A DNA stretch of 10,000 nucleotides, taken from positions 1 through 10,000 of the forward strand of contig JADHZB010000033.1 in the NCBI GenBank assembly GCA_015657535.1. The letters are read 5' to 3'. Positions 1 to 9,173 of the stretch are shown here, piece by piece. Source of the DNA: Nephromyces sp. MM_2019. Lineage: Eukaryota > Apicomplexa > Aconoidasida > Nephromycida. The first letter of the stretch is position 1. Each line of letters opens with the position of its first letter. Both the position numbers and the translations under genes were made by a program. Below the pieces are notes generated by a model that had not been told where the DNA came from, did not search any database, and saw only the letters and a list, made by a program, of their open reading frames with translations.

Positions 1-295
1 TATATATATGTACTCTGTTGCGTGTTTCAATTAAATTAAATCATCATCCCGGCTATACACACACACTCAAATTAAAAAACATATAAACAAGATTTAAAAA
101 ATATACGCAAACAAGATTTAAAGCATATACACACACACAACTTGTAAAATTAAAATAACAAGAGGGAAGCACACAATAATTATACAAATACACCTAAAAA
201 ATATTATATATAGTATGATAGATATATATAATACAATCACAATAAGCTGGGTGTGTTCGTATTATAAACATTTAAATGAAAATTTTCTATTTTAG
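1..295. other. AT-rich stretch, probable intron or untranslated sequence upstream of the first recognised exon
   Basis: No exon can be supported here. The stretch is AT-rich with scattered acacac and atatat runs. It ends in a good acceptor (pyrimidine-rich run followed by tttag at 291-295), so it is most simply read as the end of an intron of the plus-strand gene that follows. The upstream donor is not visible with confidence. Confidence 0.4.
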
Positions 296-1374
296 GAAAA
301 CCGAAAGCAACTTTCATTGAATTCGTTACAAATATTAAAAACGAATTAATTAAAGACAACCAAAATGTAAACATGAAGCTATTATTATTGTTTGAAATTA
401 TTTTTGGGTGTAATTTGTATGATTAAATTCTGTGGGTAAACTGCAAGCGTGTAAACTCCTATTTATTTTTATGTACTGTGTCTAAATTCTGAGTGTTTAG
501 ATTATGTGTGTAAATTTGATAAAAAATATCAAGTGTTTTGAAATTTTACCCCAACATTAGAATCAAGAATTAACTATGAAGCTAAATCAAATTTCAGGTA
601 TTATTTTTTTTATGCTATTTTCAGTTTTTTTACAAATTGTAATGTAAATATATCTTAGTTCACACACTCACATTCTATATACCTGATGCTTGATTCAAAC
701 ACTAGTCATAAAAATTAAATACACATCATGAAGGCATGTTATTTTTCTTACTCACATTAAACATTTATTGTGCAAACAAAAATATTATTTAATTTAATAT
801 TTTTATGTGTGCATGTGTATACTTGTATTTAATTAACAGAGTTTATGATAATGGAAATGGAAAATGAATCAGATAAAATAAAACCGGTAAATAAAATAAT
901 TTTTTCTTTGATTTATAAAGTTAAAATGTTTGTAAATATCTATACATGTATGTATGTATATGCCACTGTGCCTGCTGTGCGTAGGCCAATCTATGTCTTA
1001 GAATAATCCAAGAGTGTAAGCCTGTGCATGCTTAAAACATCTATACTTTAGTAAATGTCTGTGTGTGTTTAAAAGCGTAAAATTGAAACAACATGTGTGC
1101 ATGTACCTAGTGATATAAAGATGTGTGTTTGTTAGTCAAAACTTCGCTTTTAGAATTAAGAGAAAATGTTTGCTTCGAAGAGTTTACGTGCATATGTATC
1201 ACTACATAAATGATGTGTATCAAACTAGTTTGCTTAGTAAAATGTTTGTGTGTATGTCAAAATAGTTATTCTAGACCATAGTGACTGTGTGCTTAGGTAA
1301 AATTAATTTACTTAGCATAAACTGTTTAAGCCTATAAAAAGCTGTACAGACTTGAAATAATGCGTATGTGTGTG

Positions 1375-1415
<41 letters not shown>

Positions 1416-1814
1416 GAAAGTGAGTAACCAAAAACAAACTTGATTTTGTTATCCATTTCAAAGGGAATGATAAACAAAAGAAATCAAATAAATTCAACAA
1501 GTAAAATGTGTATGAAAAGGGCAGATTTAACAAACAAATCAGCATCACACAATCAAATAGAATATCAATTATTCACTAATAAAATGTTTAGAAATAACGG
1601 CGACTACTTTATACCAAAAGAAACAAAAATAAAATCGCCTCAACAAAACAAATTACTTGAAAATTCAGTGAAATTTGATGAAATTACACATAAATTTAAA
1701 TCTAATTGCGCAGACACATACAACCTAATTCAACAAAAAGATATTTGCCTATTTAAATTAAAAAATCTTGAATTAGCCATACAAGATGTTTATAATGTGC
1801 ATATTATTTCATGA
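296..1814 (+). CDS. 3' part of an unrecognised Lys/Asn-rich protein gene, four exons (5' end missing)
   Basis: I do not recognise this protein. Four exons join with agreeing phases: 296-366 (enters with two bases of a codon, ends phase 0 at a gtaaac donor), 561-597 (after acattag, ends phase 1 at g|gtatta), 840-886 (after taacag, ends phase 0 at ccg|gtaaat) and 1464-1814 (after tttcaaag, stop TGA). The readings begin KPKATFIEFVTNIKNEL, NQELTMKLNQIS, EFMIMEMENESDKIKP and GMINKRNQINSTSK. The first three look like an amphipathic, possibly coiled-coil helix. The last exon is hydrophilic and rich in Lys, Asn and Gln, with no motif I can name, ending in LAIQDVYNVHIIS. The helix slightly recalls the start of Tim44-like proteins, but the tail does not, so no function is given. 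The last exon could alternatively start at its internal ATG at 1467. The 840-886 and 1464-1814 exons are separated by a TG-rich intron carrying a TA microsatellite. Confidence 0.5.
1377..1412. repeat. (AT)n microsatellite, 36 bp
   Basis: Uninterrupted alternating AT from 1377 to 1412, lying in the intron just upstream of the last exon of the first gene. Read on the minus strand it gives the meaningless IYIYIY frame around 1312-1548. Such tracts are prone to length change and to assembly error. Confidence 0.95.
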
Positions 1815-2333
1815 TATATATGTGTATTACACACAATCAGACATAAATTACTTAGCAAATCGTATTAAATTTACATAGTAAACATTTGTATCTAAGATGT
1901 GAATAAAACACCACACCAGAGTTTTGTTATTAATTTTATACACATTTGCACTCATAAAATTACACAGTATGTGAAACAAATGTTACACCTTAACTTTGTA
2001 ATCCATTTCATAGGCATTATCTGATCCATATACATAGGCTGTAATGCGAATTAATTAACACATCAAAATTTTACTATTAACTTCTTACACAGATGTACAC
2101 ACTGAAATTGTGTACTCAACATTACACCAAAATTTTAATCATTCAATCCAAACACACTTGAGATAATTAAATTAGCATATTAATTAGTTTTACAAGTATT
2201 TCCCCACAAAATTTTATCAAGTTTTTGTTATTATTTGTTTGATTAAATTAATTTCTCTATTTTCCCACATAACAACCAAACAAATTATTTTATTTTGTGT
2301 GTATGAATTACATATTTATATCTACTTATAAAC

Positions 2334-2354
2334 TATATATATATATATATATAT
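2334..2354. repeat. (TA)n microsatellite
   Basis: Twenty-one bases of uninterrupted TA alternation in the intergenic region. Confidence 0.9.
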
Positions 2355-2742
2355 TGATTATTTTTTTATCTTTTGTGTAAATTTGTGTTATAAACTAGCT
2401 TTATAAATGTCTCATTTCAAATTACAAGTGATACACAAAAACACATCACAACATTATATGTAACCAACGTCTGTAATAATATCAAATTTATTAAACCCAT
2501 ACTTTTTGACATCTAAAAGAAAAATCTACGTCTATATGTGCCTTTTTACATTGATCAAAAATTGAATGAATATAAATTAAAAAAAATACATATTTCAAAT
2601 GTTGATACATGCTTGTATAAATAGACTTCCGATAAACACACATAGCTGCAAATTTCCACTAAACCAAAAATACGAAGCACACTTATATATACATACAATT
2701 GCATACACCCAGAAGCAACCCGTACGCACACAAACAGGCATT

Positions 2743-2855
2743 CAAACAAACACACAAGCTTGAACACACACATACTACATACACTCTAAACACACATACA
2801 TGCACACTACACACACACACATTGACTACACATATATACACACACCCACACACTA
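2743..2855. repeat. CA-rich tract immediately before a start codon
   Basis: Interrupted acacac sequence with almost no G for over 100 bases, ending at the ATG at 2858. In one frame it stays open and appears to extend the protein upstream as a Thr/His-rich run, but that frame has no ATG, only a TTG at 2699, so it is treated as leader. Confidence 0.85.
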
Positions 2856-2856
2856 A
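2800..2856 (+). other. Possible short upstream ORF in the leader of the MYND/TPR gene
   Basis: An ATG at 2800 opens an 18-codon frame (MHTTHTHIDYTYIHTPTH) through the CA tract. It closes with TAA at 2854-2856, one base before the main ATG at 2858. It matters only if transcription starts upstream of 2800, which the sequence does not show. Confidence 0.3.
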
Positions 2857-2857
2857 A

Positions 2858-5800
2858 ATGGAACCAAAAAGTGATAAAAATGCGTATATAGAATTCAAAA
2901 AGAGTTTAAAACAAATAGATCGATTTTTACTACCAAAAGATGTAAATTATTTTTGTGAAATTTGTAATAACAAGGCAGAACTACAAGTATCATCAATTTC
3001 GTGCTATTACTGGTAAACTTAATTTCATTAAAATTCTGTCAACTATTTGCGTTTCAAACATAATTATTTAACTCGAGTCATAAGCATTTAAATCATTTCG
3101 CACACATTTAATTCGTTCCTAGAACTATATCTTTACTAGAAGCAATCTATAAATACAAACACATTCTACAGACACAAAAAAATCACAATTGACATCACAC
3201 ACACAGTTTATAAACACCTGAATGACACATACTCAGTTAAAGCACAAAATAACACACAATTAATACATAACAAACATATAGCATATACTAACACACAAAC
3301 CACACAACAAATACACATTCTGTAGCCCATTTAAAACTGTGGTGAATGCTTGTTGCAATAAATACACTAATCAATCAAAATATATCCAAATTAAAACCTT
3401 AATTGCATATATATATATAAATACATAAAAATACGTGTGTGTGTGTATGGGATAATTGAAGTACACTAAAATGTGCAGAGAAACATTGGGAAATTATAAT
3501 AAAGGTTATATTTTCCGAATTAAAACAAAATTTTTTTTTGAATAATTCTGACAATGAAGAAGCTGAAAATCAACAATATCATAATTTGATGGTAATTTTA
3601 CTTTATTATTAGCTCCACACATTTTTTCGTGTAAGATATAAACTATAACAAGGTGCGAATTTTACATCTTTGTAATCCAATATTTAAAAATTTGAAGTGT
3701 GTGGTTTTTTTTTCTCAGTCACACATTTTGGAAAAATGTTATTCAATTTCTGAATTGCTATTGTGTGCAAGGAATTACAAATATGTAATTATTATATCAA
3801 AATTTATTATTAAATTAATCGGTACTAACTCTCAATCATACAATGAATTTTTCTCCCAAGCATGTTTACAACAAGCTGAGGCTTTCATAGGTATAGAGCA
3901 TGTACTTTCTTTTGTATATGTACAATATGTGTGTGTGTGTGTGATACTATGGCATGTTTATTAGCTTGTATGTGTTCATAGTATATCTGTTGTAATGGGT
4001 TGTGTGTGTTTGTGTGTGTGGTGCTAGGATAAGTGTAATAGTATGCGTTTATTGAGGTATGTAATATAAAAAGAGTGTGTGTACGTGAGTACAGGGTTTT
4101 GAGCACAATGTGTAAATATTTATCACGTGTGTGTATATGTGTTTTTGTCTGGTTTCATTGTATGCATGGTGCGTAATAAACACAAATGGTCTGTTTTTTA
4201 AATATAATGAAATTATAAGAAATTTACACGCCCTATGATGAAATTGATAATAATAATAATAATAATTGTAAATAAAATAATTTCTTAGGGTTGGAAAATG
4301 TTTTAGAAGCGAGGAAATACCTTGAAATTGTAATTCAACTTATATAATTTTAATTTAACAAACTTTGTTGGAGTTTTAAAATCCTAACAATTGTATTACT
4401 TTGCTTCCAACTCTTTAAATTTTATACATAACTAAGCAATAATTCACTTTCCATTACACCTAACTTCAAATTTTCACACAGATGAACTCAGAAAATTGAA
4501 GTTGAACCTTTACGCACACCCCTTAGACCTAAATTAAATTACCCAACTCTAAATTCATACACACATATTTTAAATCCAAGCTCCCGAAACATATAGGCTT
4601 TCTACATCAAAACTATACATACATAATTAATTCAATGTCAAAATTACATGCACCCCCACTTTTGAATCAAAATGATATTCACATAATATATCTATCAAAA
4701 TCGTTAACATACATAGGTGTTGTGCAGCTATTTTATGAAAAAATTTATGATTTAATTTTATACATAATTTACCAACATTAATCTTTATTGCATACCATAT
4801 AAGGCTTCAGATAAACTATCTATATTATTAGAAGAAAATTCAAAGTTAAAAATTAAATTAATGAAATTGCAAGGTCAAAATTTCGTTTTGGGTAAATCAT
4901 ACACACGGGCTATGGAATGCTATAACAAATGTGTGAGTCATTCTCCAAATTCTTTAGATCGATTTTTTATGTACTTTTCTACCTATAATTTCTTTTTACA
5001 CATTTTTATAATGAAAATTTTGTGTGAATTTCTAGTAAAAATTTATATATCTTCTTGCACACTTTAATAATGGAAAATATATAAACTCATCTATCTAGCT
5101 AAGTTTATGTGTGTACTCTTTACACAGTTTTAAACTAAAAATTTGAAACACATCTCTAGTTGAAATTTCAAATAGATTTCTAGTTAAAAATTGTCAAATT
5201 GGACATAAAGTCTACTCGAGACTTGTATTACATCAACACTTTTAAATAAATTATATTTTAAATCCCCTTTCTGTGCGCCCATTTACAAGTCATATTTTTC
5301 AAATTTTCTTTATGTGCACTCATTAAAAGATTTTATCTTCGCTTAGATATTAGAAGTTGTTAGGTTTAGTGGGCCTGAGGCTTTGCAAACAATACCATAT
5401 TATTACTTAATGGTGAGATACATACTAGATTATATAGAATTTGTAAGTTATTTTTTGCATTGGGTATAAGGAACTATGTGTGTGTGAGTTTGAATAAAAT
5501 GTAATATACCACAAGCAATAATTATTAATAAATCTTTTTCCAGGGACAATTATTTGATAAAGTTGAAACAACTAGAGGGCACACATTTTTTTTTTATAAA
5601 AAAATTGTCGAAATTGGTTTAGTCATTTTTACAAACACACATCGTTGGGCCGCAATGATCGGTGTTGATGTGTGTGATGACCCATGGCTCGAAATTTGTC
5701 AACCTTATTTAACTGATCAAGAATTATATGGTGATTATACTCAAAGTACGAGCTACGGTGAGAGCCTAAACAAAAAATATATATGTAGATATAGGTGTGT

Positions 5801-6293
5801 GCCTATTATTTTTTTTTTTTGTTATATTATATTGTATAAATATTTATGTATGTTTAACATGATTCCTAATAAAATTTTATAATAAATTGCACACATAGAT
5901 TTGATCCGCTTGAAAGTTGTTTTCAAAGATTTAATGGAGATCTCAAAGGCGAGATTTGAAACTTACCAAATTATTTACGGTATATATACGCAATATACAA
6001 TACACACGACACACATATTAGACATAATAAACACAATAGATAAAATTCTCAATATTATAGACAATACACACACACAATGCAACGCAGATAGTGCAACACA
6101 CACAATCCATGAAATGAAACCACACACATAAACACTCATATCACAACTCCATAATATGATTTAAACGTTTAAGTTATATGTGTATGTATACACTATAGAA
6201 GGGAGTAGTGCTATTCACTCTAAAATAGAACAAATACTTTCTGAAAATTATCCACACTTAATTGATTCAGGTGCGCATTTTATAATCATCTAA
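2858..6293 (+). CDS. MYND-finger plus TPR-like protein, ZMYND12-like, about 11 exons
   Basis: Exons read as 2858-3012, 3326-3341, 3481-3591, 3613-3630, 3653-3890, 4289-4329, 4804-4932, 5347-5442, 5544-5757, 5899-5979 and 6199-6293. Every junction keeps phase, giving about 397 residues. The start is the ATG in aaaATGG. The N-terminus has FCEICNNKAELQ, then SCYYC, then KHWEIIIK. This is the layout of a MYND zinc finger (CxxC...YYC...HW..HK..C), but the second cysteine pair, the H and the last C are missing, so zinc binding is doubtful. The rest is helical and TPR-like: QAEAFIGLENVLEARKYLEI, FVLGKSYTRAMECYNKC, SGPEALQTIPYYYLM, YKKIVEIGLVI and IRLKVVFKDLMEISKARFET. From memory the order and spacing resemble ZMYND12, a MYND/TPR protein of about 365 residues tied to cilia. 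Other MYND/TPR families, including SMYD-type proteins without their SET domain, remain possible. Least certain are the 16-base exon 2 and the last exon, which could instead splice at 6270. Confidence 0.68.
3405..3446. repeat. Short TA then TG repeats inside an intron
   Basis: A short tatata run near 3407-3419 is followed by gtgtgtgtgtgt near 3435-3446. Both lie in the intron before exon 3 of the MYND/TPR gene. Confidence 0.7.
3592..3612 (+). other. Ultra-short spliceosomal intron, 21 nt
   Basis: The sequence runs from gtaattt to attattag between the codons LM and LH. Removing it keeps the frame at phase 0 on both sides. Introns of about 20 nt are known from piroplasms. Confidence 0.6.
3631..3652 (+). 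other. Ultra-short spliceosomal intron, 22 nt
   Basis: The donor is gtaaga and the acceptor is acaag. Without removal, the frame coming from the 18-base exon (LHTFFR) hits a stop within the intron. With removal it enters the long open exon at 3653 in phase 0. The pair of tiny introns around an 18-base exon is unusual but self-consistent. Confidence 0.6.
3929..4180. repeat. TG-rich tract inside an intron of the MYND/TPR gene
   Basis: The perfect TG run at 3929-3942 is followed by interrupted tgtgtg blocks to about 4180. It lies within the roughly 400-base intron after exon 5. The minus-strand frame reading THTHTH here is a shadow of the repeat. Confidence 0.85.
4243..4266. repeat. (TAA)n trinucleotide run
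   Basis: A run of about seven to eight taa/ata units near the 3' end of an intron, about 20 bases before the acceptor at 4287-4288. Confidence 0.8.
5990..6135. repeat. CA-rich tract within an intron
   Basis: Interrupted cacaca sequence occupies most of the 219-base intron between exons 10 and 11 of the MYND/TPR gene. It keeps one frame open past the true donor at 5980, which is why the exon looks longer than it is. Confidence 0.75.
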
Positions 6294-7207
6294 TTTTAAC
6301 TTAATCTTATAATAATATGAGTATATATCTGTGTGTGACTTTATTATCTGCTAATTGAGTTGTTTTTGCAACGAATATGTTTAAAAGTAGTTCAAAAACC
6401 AATAAAATTATATTTAAAAATCTAGAATACGCACATATCTCCGGCGTGCACACATAGTACAAGTATAAACACATTGCACAGACTTGCACATATAGAGCAG
6501 CATACACGCTTAGTATAGGTATAAATCACACATGATATATATACAAAACAGACACACGTATACACCTATACACATACACAAATAAACCATATCGACACTC
6601 AAAACATTTACACACAAACACACACACTAGGATATAACACAAAAAGCACAATATATATGTATTCCGCACCATTTCGTGTAATAAAAGTGTGTAAGAAATT
6701 TTGTTAGGTATCCAAAAGATTGCCTGTTAACTCCGTATTTTCAACCCGAATAAAATTACACACAAACTATTATTTTTAGAGCAAAAAAGTGTAAATAACT
6801 GTTCACACACACATATTTAAATCAGATATAAACAATATACATTTTAGGTTGAAGTGTAAAGTTGAAAGAATTTGACTTTTTGGTGTAAAATTTAATCAAC
6901 TTTGTGTATAACAAAAATAATTGTGGTTTTTTTTTTTCTAAATTTACACACAAAATTTATAGTCTAATCGAACATATGTATTGTTTTGAATAAGTAAAAA
7001 AAAATAAACTCCCTCTATAATTTTTGCACACATTGTGTTTGTATTCGGGTTATAAAGCATTGATCTTTTGAATTAAAAAAATTTGAAATTGTTTAATTAT
7101 TCCCTAATTGTAGTGTGTGTTGCTTGTGAAGTTGTATAGTGTGTATGTTTGTAATATGTGTGTGTGTATAATATGTGTGTTTGTAATATGTGTTTTTATG
7201 TATTATG
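6294..7207. other. Convergent intergenic region, no gene seen
   Basis: This separates the 3' ends of the plus-strand MYND/TPR gene and the minus-strand polymerase gene. It is CA-rich on the plus strand from about 6430 to 6640 and TG-rich from about 7110 to 7200. The short open frames here have no coding character. It presumably holds both 3' untranslated regions. Confidence 0.6.
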
Positions 7208-9140
7208 TTAATCAGGTTTAAGGTGTAGGTTAAATTTTTGTTGAAGTAGGCCTTCTAAAATTGCAATTGAAACGGCCCCAATGTGTGGAAATTTAGCCAA
7301 TTCTGATCGACTGTATTGAACGACATCAGCCAGTGTAATTACACCACACTAAATATTTAAAAATGTGTAAATTATTAAACACATATAAAAATTAAAATAA
7401 ACAGATGTGTTATTTCAGTTCAATAGTCCCTAGTTATGTATGTGTCTAGGTGTGCATATGTATGTGCGAGAGAGAGGGATGTAGGTGTGTGTATATAAGA
7501 TATATATATATATATATATATATGTTTATGGATGAGAGTTTTTCATGTTTAGCTGAAAAATAAATATTTGTGTGTGTATAGGTTAATGATATTTTACTCC
7601 TCTCTATTAAGTGTGTGTATATAAGTGATTCCAATTTCATTAATTATACCTCCAGCAAAGAATCAATGGCCTTCTTAGGTAATTCTAAATTTTCAATATA
7701 AACTGAAGAAGGACCACCTTCTTCTTTTGTGTGTGTGTATGGACTAACATCACTCTTTTTTGTAGCAAATTTATCAAAGTAAGGTTCATCATTTAATGAT
7801 TCACCTAGCCAATCTAACTCATTTTGTTTAGGGGGCTGAAGATATGAAATAGTGCGCGTGAAATGTGTTGTTGTGTGTATGTAAAGATGTGGATATTGGG
7901 GTATATACATCCTTAAATGTATAATTGTGTGTGTGTGTATATATGCATTAAGAGGACTCAGTAAGCTTATATTTATGTACCATTTTAAAATATGTGTAGT
8001 GTTAATATGTATAAGTATGTATATATATATTAGAGAATGAATGTATGTGTGCAACGGGAGAATGTATGTACGCTCATAAACAATTTACACACAGTCAATT
8101 TGTGTAGGGTATTTATAATAATATGTTTGGTTGATAAAATTTGTAAGATATAAACAATGTGTAATTAAACACTCGTATGTGTCGCAAATTTGTTTATTAT
8201 TTATGCACACATCTATACACACGTATACACACATACACATATAAACATGTATACACAGACATCCACACACACACACACGTTATATACTTACTGGAGGAGG
8301 AAATTTGGGCAATGAAAATGATTTTTCTGAACTGGGTAATTCTGGTGCGTGTGTTTGGTTTAGGAGGGCCTGTTCATCAATAATGTGTAGGGGTGGCCCT
8401 CCCAAAGCCTTTTGTTGAGTTTCTAGCAGACGATACGAATCAATATTCTTACAGACCTCTGTTTGTAAAAATTAAGTGTAAAACAATGTGTAAAAAATAA
8501 TAGGTAAAACAATGTGTAAAAGATAAGTGTGTAGCGGTATAATTATTTGAATATATGTTACGAATAATTTGAAAATATGTATTTTGGAAGCTCTATATAT
8601 TAAAAACTTGATATAGAAAAAAGATAAATTTATATATAGAGAGTTAAAACACTACACACACAGACCGATTAATAAATGTATATACACTGAGATGTTTGTA
8701 GACGCACATCACACACATATACACACAGTCCGCACATCATATTCCCTATACAACATTCCCTACACACTCTCGGTATCAAATGCATACACCACACACACAA
8801 CACCCACCACATACCCACCACACATACACATAAACACACATACACAATACCCACCACACAGCAGAGACATACACACATCATACACATACAACACCCACCA
8901 CACAACACATACACACATCACACACATCCTTACCCTCGAGTTGTATGGCTTCTTCAGAGGGGTCATGGCCATTAATTAATTGCCTCGATAAATCGGCATA
9001 CCAAGCGAACGCTTCTTGGAGAGTGAACGACAAAATTTGTTTGGGTGTAGAAGAAGGGTCTGTCCATACCTCCACTACAAGCTGTTCTTTAGGATTGGTA
9101 CTCAAATTACGGCTGTGATCGATACACACACACACACATT

Positions 9141-9173
<33 letters not shown>

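Larger units (their letters stand above)
1815..2857. other. Intergenic region between the two plus-strand genes
   Basis: No gene is supported in this kilobase. It contains an aataaa at 1902-1907 that could serve the upstream gene, though in DNA this AT-rich it carries little weight. A (TA)n run lies at 2334-2354, and from about 2640 the plus strand becomes strongly CA-rich up to the start codon at 2858. It presumably holds the 3' untranslated region of gene 1 and the promoter and leader of gene 2. No recognisable promoter motif was seen. Confidence 0.6.

Noticed and set aside
1312..1548. Minus-strand open frame antisense to the last exon of the first gene
   Set aside because: Its core is the AT microsatellite read as alternating Ile/Tyr, and the rest is antisense to a better-supported exon.
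2699..2857. N-terminal extension of the MYND/TPR protein (His/Thr-rich)
   Set aside because: The frame is open only because CA repeats contain no stop; it has no ATG, and the composition changes sharply at the ATG at 2858.
2640..3330. Repeated short units resembling a CRISPR array or tandem-repeat array
   Set aside because: The units are imperfect CA dinucleotide blocks with no constant repeat length and no spacers.
3701..3718. An 18-nt intron inside exon 5 of the MYND/TPR gene (gtgg...ctcag)
   Set aside because: Removing it keeps the frame, but the exon is also open without splicing, the neighbouring donor choices break the frame, and 18 nt is shorter than the two better-supported tiny introns.
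6780..6818. Alternative last exon of the MYND/TPR gene after the acceptor tttttag
   Set aside because: It would join in phase from a donor at 6270 and add EQKSVNNCSHTHI before a stop, but the added residues show no character, and reading through to the stop at 6291-6293 is simpler. It cannot be excluded without transcripts.
7446..7640. Minus-strand open frame with an IYIYIY run
   Set aside because: It is a translation of the TA and TG microsatellites in the last intron of the polymerase alpha gene.
7836..8054. Upstream part of the minus-strand open frame that continues into the polymerase alpha exon
   Set aside because: It reads as repeat-derived His/Ile/Tyr runs, and a good acceptor (atcttcag in the sense strand) at 7837-7836 joins in phase with the donor at 8291.
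8669..8979. Overlapping open frames on both strands rich in Cys/Val or Thr/His
   Set aside because: They are translations of the CA/TG minisatellite in all directions, with no coding character outside the repeat, and they overlap an intron of the polymerase alpha gene. The only real coding part is the exon edge from 8934 upward on the minus strand.
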